DNA from: JAYODW01 sp038116745
GTDB lineage: Bacteria > Pseudomonadota > Gammaproteobacteria > Ga0077536
Direction: 5' to 3'
DNA: 64,000 bases
Assembly (NCBI GenBank): GCA_038116745.1
Contig: JAYODW010000003.1
Span: 1-64,000 of the forward strand
Shown: in pieces, positions 50,085 to 59,150 of the stretch
How the letters are laid out: the number at the start of each line of letters is the position of its first letter
Numbering within the stretch: the first letter of the stretch is position 1
Made by a program: the position numbers and the translations under genes
Notes under the pieces: generated by a model
The model's input: only the letters and a program-made list of their open reading frames with translations
The model's database searches: none
Told to the model about the DNA's origin: nothing

Positions 50085-51244
50085 AGGGCTTCTGCCTCGC
50101 GGATCAGGCGCACGATCTCGTCACGGAAAACGGCCGTGCTGAACGACAGCCAGGTCAGCACGATGTCCTGGTGGCTCTGGCTTTCGCGCGCCGCACAGCA
50201 GGCGGTGGCGTTGTTGATCACAATGCATTTCCAGGCGCTCAGGATCTCGTAGTAGCGGACGATGGATGGATCGACCGTGAAGCCGGTGGCATCAGCGTAG
50301 CGGGACAGGAACTCGGCGCGCGGCAGCAGTCCGCAGATCAGCGGTTCGCCGTCGGTCCCTGGCGTGGAAAACAGCCGCTGCACGCACCAGGCCAGGTCTT
50401 CGTGGAAATCACCGGGGTGCGCCAGCTCCCAGTCGAGCACAGCGGAGAAGGCACCGCTGGGCTCGACAAACATGAAATTCCCGATGCGGTAGTCACCGTG
50501 CACCATTACCGGGCGTGCACACACCGGCGCGTGCTCCCGTAGCCAGCGCTCGACGAAGGTCGCGAGCGGATCCGGCTCCACCAGATCCTCGCGCCATACC
50601 CGGCTCCACCAGTTGACCTGACGCTGGGCGGCCTGCGTTGTGCCGGCCTGCGGCGCCTCGAAATAGCTGAGACCATCAGCCTGCCAGTCATGCAGGTGGA
50701 TCTGCGCGAGGTTGTCGACGAACTGCGGGGCGAGCTTCGGGATCCAGTGTGCGAAGCGGATCCCGATCCCCGACACGGCGGCGGTGTCGACGTCGGTGGG
50801 TGCCGTGGCGCCGGGCACCATCGCGGTAATGAGTCCGGGCGCGCCGAGGTGCTCGCCGTCGGCGTCCACGAAGCGCAGCGGCGGCACCGGCACGATCCCG
50901 GCGTAGGTTTGAAGCAGCTCCGCTTCGCGGCCGCGGCAGGTTTCGACGATGCCCATCCACGGGTCCATGCGCAGCACCATACGCTCCGGTGCCGATGCCT
51001 CGCCGTGTTCGAGAGTGAAAGCAAACTGCTCTTTGGAGGCGCCGCCGGTCATGCGCGCAAGCTGGCTGATGCGGATGTCACGCAGGCCCGAAGCGCGGAG
51101 CAGATCTTCCAGCTGGCGGGTCACCTGCTGATCGGTGCGCGCGCTGTAGCCGCCCTGCTCGCGGCGCTGCATCTTACGGCTGAGCACGTGCGCGATCCGC
51201 GGTTCAAGGTCGTCGCGATCCCAGCGTGGAGCCTGCACGCTCAT
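50081..51244 (-). CDS. APH-family phosphotransferase, second of two with a companion
   Basis: A 387-aa phosphotransferase closely resembling the one at 45379-46572: 'RMTGGASKEQFAFTLEH' in the N-lobe, 'VMVHGDYRIGNFMFV' as catalytic loop and 'AVLDWELAHPGDFHEDLAW' as metal site. The best start is MSVQAPRWD at 51244; a longer frame to 51271 overlaps the next gene. It sits 7 nt behind the DUF7064/7065-like gene on the same strand. Confidence 0.84.
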   Translation of the reverse strand: MSVQAPRWDRDDLEPRIAHVLSRKMQRREQGGYSARTDQQVTRQLEDLLRASGLRDIRISQLARMTGGASKEQFAFTLEHGEASAPERMVLRMDPWMGIVETCRGREAELLQTYAGIVPVPPLRFVDADGEHLGAPGLITAMVPGATAPTDVDTAAVSGIGIRFAHWIPKLAPQFVDNLAQIHLHDWQADGLSYFEAPQAGTTQAAQRQVNWWSRVWREDLVEPDPLATFVERWLREHAPVCARPVMVHGDYRIGNFMFVEPSGAFSAVLDWELAHPGDFHEDLAWCVQRLFSTPGTDGEPLICGLLPRAEFLSRYADATGFTVDPSIVRYYEILSAWKCIVINNATACCAARESQSHQDIVLTWLSFSTAVFRDEIVRLIREAEAL

Positions 51245-51251
51245 GCGGGCT

Positions 51252-52256
51252 TCAGACCTTGCCCGCCGCACGCAGCTTCTGCCACGCGTCGTAGAACCAG
51301 CCCTCCTGATTTTCGCCGTAGCCGACCCGCCCGTCGCCGCTCACAAAGCGACACAGCACGTTCGGAACCCCGACGCAGCCATAGGGTTCCCACAGACCCG
51401 ATGCGATCGGAGCGCCGTTGAAATGGTGCTCGGTGCCGCGCGCATCGGTGGCCTGGATGGCGTAGTGGGCGCCCCACACGCCGTCGCGTTCGACCCGGAT
51501 GCGGGCATCGGTGCAGCCGTGCACGACGCCCTGGTCGACAATGAAGCCATGGGCGAAGGTGTGCTGGGCATCGCGCCCGCCGCTGTAGTCCATCGACCAG
51601 ATAGCGTGAAAGGCATAGTCCTCGCCGAAGATGGCGTGCAGCCAGGCCATCGGCTGCAGGCCGACCTCGGGGCGCACGCCCCAGCTGCGGTCCATGCAGT
51701 CGACGTTGTTGATGGTGTGGTCGCGTCCGTGGACCCTGAGCGTGCCTTGAACGCGCACGAGCTGATCGTAGTGGCCGCCGTAGGCTGCGCCGTATCCGGA
51801 GTGCCGGTCGCGGTCACCCTGCGACTGCTGTGCCATGGGATCCATGTCCGGGTCGTGGATGTCATAGGCAGGCATCAACGCGGTGGCTTCGAGCTCGAAG
51901 CAGGTGTCGCCAAAGCCCGCGTAGCGCACCCGATAGCATTGAGGGCCGTCGGAGAGATCGACCTCGGCGCCGCTCGGCAGCGAAAAACGACGGAAATCCG
52001 CCGGTGCGGGAAGCTGCGTCTGGTTGTCGGTGTACAGCGCATCGAAGCGTGAGCGGCCGAGGCCCTGAAAAATCTTGACGTCGCTGGTGATCACCCCGAC
52101 GCCGGGGCGAGCCATCACGTAGAGATTGCCAAACAGGCACTCTTCGGGCACCGCAAACGGGATGTACAGCGTTTCCGCCCAGGCATGGCGCGTGCTGTCA
52201 TCGGTCAGCGCGGCCATCGCTTCGGGGTGGTAGCCCATATCGGCGTTGGTGATCAT
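51252..52256 (-). CDS. DUF7064/7065-like beta-structure protein
   Basis: A 334-aa protein dominated by strands and aromatic residues. 'DCMDRSWGVRPEVGLQP' and 'AHGFIVDQGVVHGCTDARIRVERDG' are seen in proteins related to hydroxyneurosporene synthase (CrtC) and the DUF7064/7065 families. These often occur in steroid or fatty-acid gene clusters. Function unknown. ATG 52256 follows AGGAGTCTGAACAC. Confidence 0.65.
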   Translation of the reverse strand: MITNADMGYHPEAMAALTDDSTRHAWAETLYIPFAVPEECLFGNLYVMARPGVGVITSDVKIFQGLGRSRFDALYTDNQTQLPAPADFRRFSLPSGAEVDLSDGPQCYRVRYAGFGDTCFELEATALMPAYDIHDPDMDPMAQQSQGDRDRHSGYGAAYGGHYDQLVRVQGTLRVHGRDHTINNVDCMDRSWGVRPEVGLQPMAWLHAIFGEDYAFHAIWSMDYSGGRDAQHTFAHGFIVDQGVVHGCTDARIRVERDGVWGAHYAIQATDARGTEHHFNGAPIASGLWEPYGCVGVPNVLCRFVSGDGRVGYGENQEGWFYDAWQKLRAAGKV

Positions 52257-52353
52257 GTGTTCAGACTCCTGTCTCGGTCGGTGTTGCCGATCGGCTGTCG
52301 CCCCACGGCGGTTTAAGTAGCGGTGCGCGGATCGCGGGTCTCTCTGGGTCGGC

Positions 52354-53430
52354 TCAGCCGAGCGCCTGCCGCGAGAGGCCGTGGCTGCCGTCGAGGAACT
52401 TGTCGAAGTGCATATTAGGCGCCTGGATGCCGAGCGCCTCGAGTTCCGGGATGGCGGCGTCAATCATCCCCGGGGGGCCACACAGGTAGGCCTCGGACTC
52501 GCCTGAGATCAAGTCGCGGGCGGCTTCGGCAATCGCAGTGGTGACGAGACCCCGTGCCCCCTGCCAGGCGCTGTCGGGGAGCTCGTCTGACAGCACCGGG
52601 ACGAACCTGAAAGCCCCGTTCCAGCTTTGCGCCAGCGCCGACAGCCGATCTTCAGCGTACAGGTCGGCAGCCGTGCGGGCACCGAACAACACCACGCAGC
52701 TGCGCCCCACATGACGCGCGCAGGCGTCCTCCAGCATGGACAGGAGGGGGGCAAGGCCGCTGCCGCCGGCCACGCAGATCATCGAGGCGCGGCTCTCGCG
52801 CAGCCAGAAATTGCCGCACGGACCGTGCAGTCTCAGCGTCTCGCCGTCGAGTTCGCCCGCGAACAGGCGGTCGGTGAACTGTCCCTCGGGAACATGGCGG
52901 ACGAAAAAGGACACTTCCTCCACGCCTGCAGCGGTCGGCGCCATCGCAAACGAGTAGGCGCGTGCGCCGTACACCGAATCACATGCGAGCTGCGCATACT
53001 GGCCCGCGTCAAAGCGCAGCGGCCGATCGAGCTTCAGGGTGATTTCCCTGATGTCGCGGGTCAGGTCAACGCTCTGCGTCAACGTGGCGGTATAGTCTGC
53101 CGCCGGCTGCAGCCGATGCGCGGACAGTCCGGGCACCTCGAGCTCGACGTCGCTGCGCGCGGCGGCCTGGCAGGCCAGAATGATGTTGCCCTGCAGTTCT
53201 TCCGCCGAGAGCACGTAGCCGAAGTTGCTGATCTCCCGGATGCGGCCGGCGGTGAGCCGACACTTACACGAGCCGCAGGTGCCGACCGTGCAGCTGTGCG
53301 GAAAGGCGATCCCCTGGCTGAGCGCCGCCTCGAGAATGGACTGATTGCTGCGCACCTCGAAGCTGGTCCCGGCAGGCTGCACGGTCACCTGACGCGTGCG
53401 CGGACCCAGCAATGTTTTCAACAGGCCCAT
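52354..53430 (-). CDS. Ferredoxin-NAD(P)H reductase with N-terminal 2Fe-2S domain
   Basis: A 358-aa electron-transfer protein. The plant-type [2Fe-2S] site is C47, C52, C55 and C87 ('CTVGTCGSCKC' then 'ILACQA'), followed by an FAD domain ('ARAYSFAMAP', RxYS) and an NAD domain ('CVAGGSGLAPLLSMLEDAC', 'YLCGPPGMID'). Such proteins feed oxygenases or P450s, as in phenol hydroxylase P5. No oxygenase is adjacent; the Rieske oxygenase 19 kb away lacks its own reductase. It is divergent from the acyl-CoA synthetase gene. Confidence 0.87.
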   Translation of the reverse strand: MGLLKTLLGPRTRQVTVQPAGTSFEVRSNQSILEAALSQGIAFPHSCTVGTCGSCKCRLTAGRIREISNFGYVLSAEELQGNIILACQAAARSDVELEVPGLSAHRLQPAADYTATLTQSVDLTRDIREITLKLDRPLRFDAGQYAQLACDSVYGARAYSFAMAPTAAGVEEVSFFVRHVPEGQFTDRLFAGELDGETLRLHGPCGNFWLRESRASMICVAGGSGLAPLLSMLEDACARHVGRSCVVLFGARTAADLYAEDRLSALAQSWNGAFRFVPVLSDELPDSAWQGARGLVTTAIAEAARDLISGESEAYLCGPPGMIDAAIPELEALGIQAPNMHFDKFLDGSHGLSRQALG

Positions 53431-53475
53431 GAGAATATCCGGGGTTGGTCGCGTTGGAGAAAAAGATAATGCAGC

Positions 53476-53499
53476 ATATAGTAAGCATGATAACTATAT
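53476..53499. promoter_or_regulatory. AT-rich inverted repeat in divergent promoter
   Basis: ATATAGT-N10-ACTATAT is a perfect 7-bp inverted repeat in the 171-bp gap between the ferredoxin-reductase gene (leftward) and the acyl-CoA synthetase gene (rightward). The local sequence is AT-rich in an otherwise GC-rich genome. The cognate regulator is unknown. Confidence 0.45.
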
Positions 53500-53601
53500 A
53501 CGATCCATGGCCGCCGTCAGGTGTTGGCGAGGGCGTGCGCGGATCGCAGCAAAGTGCTTGCCGGCGCGGCCACGTGCCGGAGCCGCTGTTAAGGGGGATG
53601 T

Positions 53602-55170
53602 ATGTGGGTTTATCGATCAATACGTACGCTGGGTGACTATCCGCGATATCACGCGCTGCATACGCCCGAGCGCCTGGCCCTGGTTTTTGACGGTCACGAG
53701 ACCACTTACGGGGCGCTTGAGTTCGAGACCGCGCAGGTCGCCGGCGCGCTGATGGCGGCCGGCGTCAGGTCTGACGCCCGCGTGGTCTTTCTGGGTAAGA
53801 ATTCGGACGACTTCTTCGTAGCGCTCTACGGCAGCGTTCGCGCCGGCGCCTGCTTCTGCCCGCTTAACTGGCGTTTGTCCCAGCCGGAGCTCGTCAATGT
53901 GCTGCGCGATACCGGGGCCGCATTCGCCTTCGTTGAGCCCGAGTTTGCCGAATTGTGGCAGGCCATCCTGCGCGAGACGGGCCTCTCCGTCCCGAGTCAG
54001 ACGGTCGACCGCAGTCTGGGTGACGATGATCCGTTCCGCGTCTGGCTGGCGCAGGCCGGGCAGGTCGCATTACCGGAAGTATCCATGGAGGCGGGCGCCA
54101 TCCAGCTCTATACCTCGGGCACCACGGGTGAGCCCAAAGGGGTGGTGATCACCCATGACAACTTCAATCACATGCGTCTTTGCGAACACTTCGAGCCGGC
54201 GCTGACGTGGAATCCGGAAGATCGTTTCCTGGTGGCGCTGCCCAACTTTCACCTGCTGGCCATCGGGCTGTCGCTGCAGTCGATGTACAACGGCATGGCC
54301 GTGCTGGTTGAGCGTCAGTTCGACCCTGCGGCCGCGCTGACGTCTATCGCTGAGCTGCGGCCGACGATCAGCGCGTTCGCCCCGGCCATGATTCAGATGC
54401 TGCTCGACCATCCGGCCGCGGCCGCGGCAGATTTCTCGTCTCTGCGACTGGTCATGTACGCCGGCGCGCCGATCGCGCTCGGGCTGATCAAGCGCGCCCT
54501 GGCCGTCATGCCGTGTGAATTCATGCAGTTCTATGGCGCAACGGAGACCTCCGGGGCCGTGACCCTGCTGCGGCCCAATGAACACGATCTCCAGGACGAG
54601 CAGAAACTGCGTGCCTGCGGACGACCGCTGCCGCTGATAGCGCTGCGGATTGTCGACGGTGACGGGCAGGATGTTGCGGACGGTGAACCGGGTGAACTCT
54701 GGATCCGGTCGCCGTCGCTGGCCAGCGGCTACTGGAACAAACCCGAGCAGACCGCAGCGGTGTTTGATGACGGCTGGTACCACAGCGGTGATATCGCGAT
54801 CCGCGACGGCGAAGGCCTGTATTACATCCACGATCGCCTAAAGGACATGATCGTATCCGGCGGCGAGAACATCTATTCAACGGAGATCGAATCGGTGCTG
54901 TCCACTCACCCCGATGTCGCAGCGGTGGCGGTGATCGGCGTGCCGGATGAGCGCTGGGGCGAGGCGGTTAAAGCCTGCGTGGTGCTCAAAGCCGACGCCA
55001 GTATCGATGAGCCCGGCCTGCTCGCCTACTGTCGCGAACGGCTAGCGGGCTACAAGCTGCCCAAGTCCATCGACTTTCATGCCGCATTTCCCATGACCGG
55101 CAGCGGCAAGATTGCGAAAAAAGAGCTGCGTGCCCCGTTCTGGCACGGGCAGGACCGCTCGGTCGCCTGA
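53602..55170 (+). CDS. Acyl-CoA synthetase (AMP-forming)
   Basis: A 522-aa ANL-family ligase. 'LYTSGTTGEPKGVVITH' is the A3 motif, 'MQFYGATETSGAV' the A5 region, 'WYHSGDIAIRDGEGLYYIHDRLKDMI' the A7-A8 region and 'GSGKIAKKEL' the catalytic Lys A10. It activates a carboxylic acid to its CoA thioester for the surrounding acyl-CoA genes. ATG 53602 follows AAGGGGG. Confidence 0.9.
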   Translation: MWVYRSIRTLGDYPRYHALHTPERLALVFDGHETTYGALEFETAQVAGALMAAGVRSDARVVFLGKNSDDFFVALYGSVRAGACFCPLNWRLSQPELVNVLRDTGAAFAFVEPEFAELWQAILRETGLSVPSQTVDRSLGDDDPFRVWLAQAGQVALPEVSMEAGAIQLYTSGTTGEPKGVVITHDNFNHMRLCEHFEPALTWNPEDRFLVALPNFHLLAIGLSLQSMYNGMAVLVERQFDPAAALTSIAELRPTISAFAPAMIQMLLDHPAAAAADFSSLRLVMYAGAPIALGLIKRALAVMPCEFMQFYGATETSGAVTLLRPNEHDLQDEQKLRACGRPLPLIALRIVDGDGQDVADGEPGELWIRSPSLASGYWNKPEQTAAVFDDGWYHSGDIAIRDGEGLYYIHDRLKDMIVSGGENIYSTEIESVLSTHPDVAAVAVIGVPDERWGEAVKACVVLKADASIDEPGLLAYCRERLAGYKLPKSIDFHAAFPMTGSGKIAKKELRAPFWHGQDRSVA

Positions 55171-55238
55171 GCGCGCAGTCAGTCAGCGCTGCGTCCTATA
55201 GATCAGTTTCAAGCCAGCTTTTGAGGGGAGTTGCTTTT

Positions 55239-56258
55239 ATGTCCGGAGACGCCAATCGTCAGGTTCTGCTGCAGTCGCGCCCCAGCGGCATCCCACAGGC
55301 AGAGAATTTTGAAATCGTTCGGACCGGGGTCCCGGCCGCGGGTCCCGGCCAGCTGCTGGTGCGGAATATCTATCTTTCCGTTGACCCGGCTATGCGCGGC
55401 TGGGTCAGCGATGTCGGTAATTACTCAAAACCGGTCGGCATCGGCGAAGTCATGCGCTCGCTCGCGGTCGGGCGTGTGGTCGCGTCGAATGCACCGGGCT
55501 ACGCGCCAGGTGACCACGTCAAAGGGATGTTCGGCTGGCAGGATTACGCGGTGGTCGACCCGGCGACCGTGGAACGCAAGGTCGAGGACGGCGAGCTGCC
55601 GCTTTCAACCAGTCTCGGGGTGCTCGGCATCAACGGCCTAGCGGCCTATTTCGGGCTGCTCGATGTCGGTCAGCCGCGGGCCGGGGAAACCGTGGTGGTG
55701 TCCACTGCAGCGGGTTCGGTCGGCTCCTGCGTCGGTCAGATCGCGAAGATCCTCGGCTGCAGGACCGTCGGGATCAGCGGTGGCGCGGTGAAGGCGCAGC
55801 TCTGCGTGGAAGAGTTCGGCTTCGACGCGTCGATTGATTACAAGAGCGGCGATCTGAACGATGCGCTGGATGCCGCCTGTCCTGCAGGTGTGGATGTTTA
55901 CTTTGATAACACCGCCGGGGCCATCTCCGACGCCGTGTTGCAGCGTCTTAACGTCGGTGCGCGGGTGGTGATCTGCGGCACCGCTTCAGTTGCCAGCTGG
56001 GATCCGCCGCCGCTCGGGCCGCGCGCAGAGCGCGTCATGCTGACCAGGCGTGCGCGCATGCAGGGCTTCGTCATATTCGACTACGCCTCGCGCTATGCCG
56101 AAGCCCTGACCGCGTTGCGTCCCTGGGTGCAGCAGGGTCTGATCCGCTACCGCGAGGAGATCGCAGACGGTATCGAGCACGCGCCGGGCGCTATTGCCGA
56201 GCTGTATCGGGGTGAGAATCTTGGTAAACGGTTGATCCGGATCGCCGACCTCGCGTAG
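55239..56258 (+). CDS. NADP-dependent MDR oxidoreductase, second copy
   Basis: A 339-aa PTGR-type reductase like the one at 30407-31420: 'NIYLSVDPAMRGWVSD', 'VVSTAAGSVGSCVGQIAKILGCRTVG' and 'GVDVYFDNTAGAISDAVL'. It reduces enone or enoyl substrates with NADPH. ATG at 55239 follows GAGGGGAG. It is likely cotranscribed with the acyl-CoA synthetase gene (68 bp gap). The 189 bp after it show no further gene. Confidence 0.86.
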   Translation: MSGDANRQVLLQSRPSGIPQAENFEIVRTGVPAAGPGQLLVRNIYLSVDPAMRGWVSDVGNYSKPVGIGEVMRSLAVGRVVASNAPGYAPGDHVKGMFGWQDYAVVDPATVERKVEDGELPLSTSLGVLGINGLAAYFGLLDVGQPRAGETVVVSTAAGSVGSCVGQIAKILGCRTVGISGGAVKAQLCVEEFGFDASIDYKSGDLNDALDAACPAGVDVYFDNTAGAISDAVLQRLNVGARVVICGTASVASWDPPPLGPRAERVMLTRRARMQGFVIFDYASRYAEALTALRPWVQQGLIRYREEIADGIEHAPGAIAELYRGENLGKRLIRIADLA

Positions 56259-56447
56259 CGCCAGGGCTTGGTTCGTGGTCAGGGCCATGAGCGCAGCCAG
56301 GGTTGCGCTTCCGGGGAGCGAAAAGCGGGTTATGGGACCGCGGTACGCGATGCCGAGAGCCCGCCTGCTGCTGCGTCGGATACGACTGGCGAGTGACGCT
56401 GCGGATCTGCCTCTCAATCAGCCGCGACTGAACCTCTGCGGCCTGAC

Positions 56448-56825
56448 TCAGTAACCCATGACCGCCGAAAGGTCACCATAGTTTCGATTCGCCAGTAGTT
56501 TTCCGTCTGCACATTGCGCGAAACTGGCCAGCTCCTGAATGCCTTTGGTGCCGTCCGCTTTAACGTAGTGCCAGTGAATCAGCGCCCAGCAGCAGGAGCC
56601 GTCTGACGACTCCATAACTTCCTGATAGGTTTCAGGCGTGTCGAACACGGCGATGCGACCGTCCGAGAACGCCAGGACCAGGTCCAATAGCTCGTCGACA
56701 CCGGTGGCTTTCCAGCTGCCAAGCTGATAGCCGATGTCAGATGAGCAGATCGATCTGAGGGTCTCCTGGTCGCCAGCGCGGTAAGCGCTGTGGGCCTGCT
56801 TGAGGAGTTCGAGAGCCGTTTTCAT
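56448..56825 (-). CDS. SnoaL/NTF2-like small protein
   Basis: A 125-aa protein with the cone-shaped NTF2-like fold pattern: 'QAHSAYRAGDQETLRSICSSDIGYQLGS' and 'CCWALIHWHYVKADGT'. Such proteins may be small cyclases, isomerases or ligand binders; none is proven here. Its ATG overlaps the stop of the next gene by 4 bp, so both are one operon. Confidence 0.65.
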   Translation of the reverse strand: MKTALELLKQAHSAYRAGDQETLRSICSSDIGYQLGSWKATGVDELLDLVLAFSDGRIAVFDTPETYQEVMESSDGSCCWALIHWHYVKADGTKGIQELASFAQCADGKLLANRNYGDLSAVMGY

Positions 56826-57250
56826 GCGTCTGTTTCCTGCGAGATTCTGGTGCTTTCGAGGAGTCCAATGATGGCGTCAGTCGGCATCCGCAGCGCGGTC
56901 GCGGCCGAAGCAGCGTTCGTAACGACCGCTATCTTCCATCCAATCTCATGCGCGAGCGCCCAGAATTTCGATGCTTCAGCAAATGCCTCCTCAGGGCAGA
57001 TGATGAGATCCTGGCTGATCCGGGCCGTCAAGCCGATGTGCTCTAGTTTCGCGAACAGCGTTTCGGCCGTATCAGCGGGCAGCGCGGCTGCCAGTTGAGT
57101 CAAATCCGTCAGCGCAGTCACGCCATCGGCGTCGCCGAGGCTTTCGAGCCACTTGTCTGAAGCATGGAGAATCTCAGCCTGCTCCAGAGAACCTTCCCAG
57201 ACCAGTGACAGCAGCGAGTGTTCGGGAAAAAACCGATGATGGATGGGCAT
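56822..57250 (-). CDS. Small alpha/beta protein, unknown, paralog of 57444-57905
   Basis: A 142-aa protein with alternating strands and helices, as in STAS/SpoIIAA-like folds: 'HHRFFPEHSLLSLVWEG' at the start and 'GWKIAVVTNAASAATALRMPTDAIIGLL' at the end. The ending matches 'SLTSVASASTMLRVPASELDALL' of the divergent gene at 57444, so the two are probably paralogs. Function unknown. Confidence 0.6.
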   Translation of the reverse strand: MPIHHRFFPEHSLLSLVWEGSLEQAEILHASDKWLESLGDADGVTALTDLTQLAAALPADTAETLFAKLEHIGLTARISQDLIICPEEAFAEASKFWALAHEIGWKIAVVTNAASAATALRMPTDAIIGLLESTRISQETDA

Positions 57251-57443
57251 CGACTTACTTTCCGGAGGCTGTAACGAGCCTACCGTACCAAATTTACGAT
57301 AGGCCTGGCGCAGAGAGACAGGACTTCAGTCTATTGAGCCGTCTGTTGCCATTATCGAAAAAATCCCTGTCGTGGCTCACACATGCTGATAGGCTTCAGC
57401 AATTGGCCGAACCGTGCCTGAGGCTCTGAGGGAGCTGAGTCAG

Positions 57444-57905
57444 TTGAAAATTGCAATGCGCTACGTGCCGGAATGGAATGCACTCATCAAGCGGCATGCG
57501 GGCCCGTTTCGAACGGGCCAGATCTCCGCATCCACGCGCCGTGAGCTGAAAGCGATTGGTGCTATATTGCCCGTCACTGTCCTTGTCGATCTTCGCGAAG
57601 CTGGCATCGCTGCGATGCAGGAGGCGGATCTGCGCGCCATTGTGGCTGCGTACTCGGGCTCCGACTTACCGGTTGCAGTGCACCGGGTTATCTATCTCAC
57701 CGGCGAAAAGAGCCAGTTCCGGGTGACAGGCGAGTTCGCGCAGCTGGCGGCTCTCCAAGGCTTATCGGTGGCAAGCCTGACCAGTGTGGCGTCCGCCAGC
57801 ACAATGCTGCGGGTACCGGCCAGCGAGCTCGACGCGCTGCTCGTTGAACTGCAGCAACAGGCAGACGAGAGGTCTGAAGAGGAAGATGCCGCCGCTGACC
57901 TCTGA
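57444..57905 (+). CDS. Small alpha/beta protein, unknown, paralog of 56822-57250
   Basis: About 153 aa, with the same layout as its divergent neighbour: 'MRYVPEWNALIKRHAG' opening, central 'ILPVTVLVDLREAG', and 'TSVASASTMLRVPASELDALL' near the end, then an acidic tail. I choose TTG at 57444, since GGGAG lies about 10 nt upstream and the length then matches the paralog. GTG at 57414 and ATG at 57456 remain possible. Confidence 0.55.
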   Translation: MKIAMRYVPEWNALIKRHAGPFRTGQISASTRRELKAIGAILPVTVLVDLREAGIAAMQEADLRAIVAAYSGSDLPVAVHRVIYLTGEKSQFRVTGEFAQLAALQGLSVASLTSVASASTMLRVPASELDALLVELQQQADERSEEEDAAADL

Positions 57906-58265
57906 GTCGCCGGAAAACGAACAGAGCGCTCATGACCCTTCGGCAGCCGGTGAGCAATGACCGCAGAGACGGGCCGAGGTCAGCGTTACGGGGTGCCGGC
58001 GCGGCTCGGGACAGACGACGCGCGGTCCACGCGTGCATAAGGCAGCACCTCAGTCCTGCAGGCAGTGCTTGGACGGCAGCTGCAGCGGAGTCGACCTCCG
58101 GGTCCGCGCTGGTCGGCATCACAAGCATGTACGTGCTTCCTGAGGCGCTGTGGTCAATGTCTGCCGCCTGTTGGCGACACGGGAGCAACCCCGTTTCTAA
58201 CCGAAGCGAAAACTGTCGAGTTAATCGCTACATAGTTAGGGCGTCCCACGCTGCTCGGCGCAGCC
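57906..58265. other. Convergent intergenic region without a clear gene
   Basis: About 360 bp between the ends of the small protein gene (rightward) and the luciferase-like gene (leftward). Open frames here overlap or read through neighbours with poor codon quality. A short hairpin CCTCA-TGC-TGAGG at 58264-58276 spans the stop of the luciferase-like gene. Nothing else stands out. Confidence 0.5.
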
Positions 58266-59150
58266 TCATGCTGAGGTGTTCGGGACGATCAGGGATTCGG
58301 CGGTCTGCTCGATCGTGCGTTTGTACTCATCGGCACTGGCACAGAACGCGCCCACGATGACCTGGTCGATGCCTGCATCTGCATATTGCTTGATTTCATC
58401 GGGGCCGATCGGGCCGCCCAGCTGGGGCGACACGGCATAAGTGAGTTTGTCCGGATCGCGTCCGGCGGCGCGCGCGAAGTCGCCGATGGTCTGTTTATGT
58501 CTGGCGGCCGCTTCCACGGTCACGTTGACGCCCCACCATCCATCGCCAATCTCGCCCGCGCGACGCAGGGCGGGTTCGCTTTCGCCGCCGAAAATAAGGG
58601 GTGGATGCGGTAGCTGGACTGGTTTGGGAAATGATCGCAGCGGCGGGAAGGTGACGAACTCGCCCTGATGCTGACTCTCGGTCGTTGTCCATAGCGTTTT
58701 CATGGCGGCCAGGTAATCGCGCGTACGTTGCGCCCGGCGAGGCCACGGAATCTGCAGGGCGTCAAATTCCTCTTTGAGCCAGCCGATTCCGATCCCGAAA
58801 TCGAAGCGACCCTGGCTGAGTTTGTCGAGGCTTGCGACTTCCTTCGCGGTAGTCAGAGGATGCCGCTCCGGCACCAGGCAGATTCCGGTGCCGAGGCGGA
58901 TTTTCTTGGTCGACGCCGCCGCGTAGGTGAGCGCAAGAAAGGGATCGAGCAGGTCAATCTCGAGGCTTGGGAAAGGCATGACGCCGTCCTGCGTATACGG
59001 ATACTTCGATGAGTACTGGTCAAGCAACACAATGTGTTCCGGCGCCCACAGCGAGTGGTAGCCGCAGGCTTCCGCAGTCTCGGCGATGACCGTAATAACG
59101 TCCGGCTCGGCCGACAGGCCGACACCGATGAAGGCAAATCCAATGTTCAT
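58266..59150 (-). CDS. LLM-class F420-dependent-type oxidoreductase
   Basis: A 294-aa luciferase-like barrel. 'MNIGFAFIGVGLSAEPD' opens, 'CGYHSLWAPEHIVLLDQYSSKYPY' follows, then 'KIRLGTGICLVPERHPLTTAKEVASLD', 'GRFDFGIGIGWLKEEFDAL' and 'PPLIFGGESEPALRRAGEIG'. This subgroup is annotated as F420-dependent (TIGR03619 type), which is a family-based statement. It stands alone between intergenic regions. Confidence 0.84.
   Translation of the reverse strand: MNIGFAFIGVGLSAEPDVITVIAETAEACGYHSLWAPEHIVLLDQYSSKYPYTQDGVMPFPSLEIDLLDPFLALTYAAASTKKIRLGTGICLVPERHPLTTAKEVASLDKLSQGRFDFGIGIGWLKEEFDALQIPWPRRAQRTRDYLAAMKTLWTTTESQHQGEFVTFPPLRSFPKPVQLPHPPLIFGGESEPALRRAGEIGDGWWGVNVTVEAAARHKQTIGDFARAAGRDPDKLTYAVSPQLGGPIGPDEIKQYADAGIDQVIVGAFCASADEYKRTIEQTAESLIVPNTSA

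Noticed and set aside
57932..58360. Open frame of 142 codons in the gap before the luciferase-like gene
   Set aside because: It runs into the end of the luciferase-like gene in antisense, has no good ribosome site and has an Arg/Ser/Ala-rich sequence without structure.
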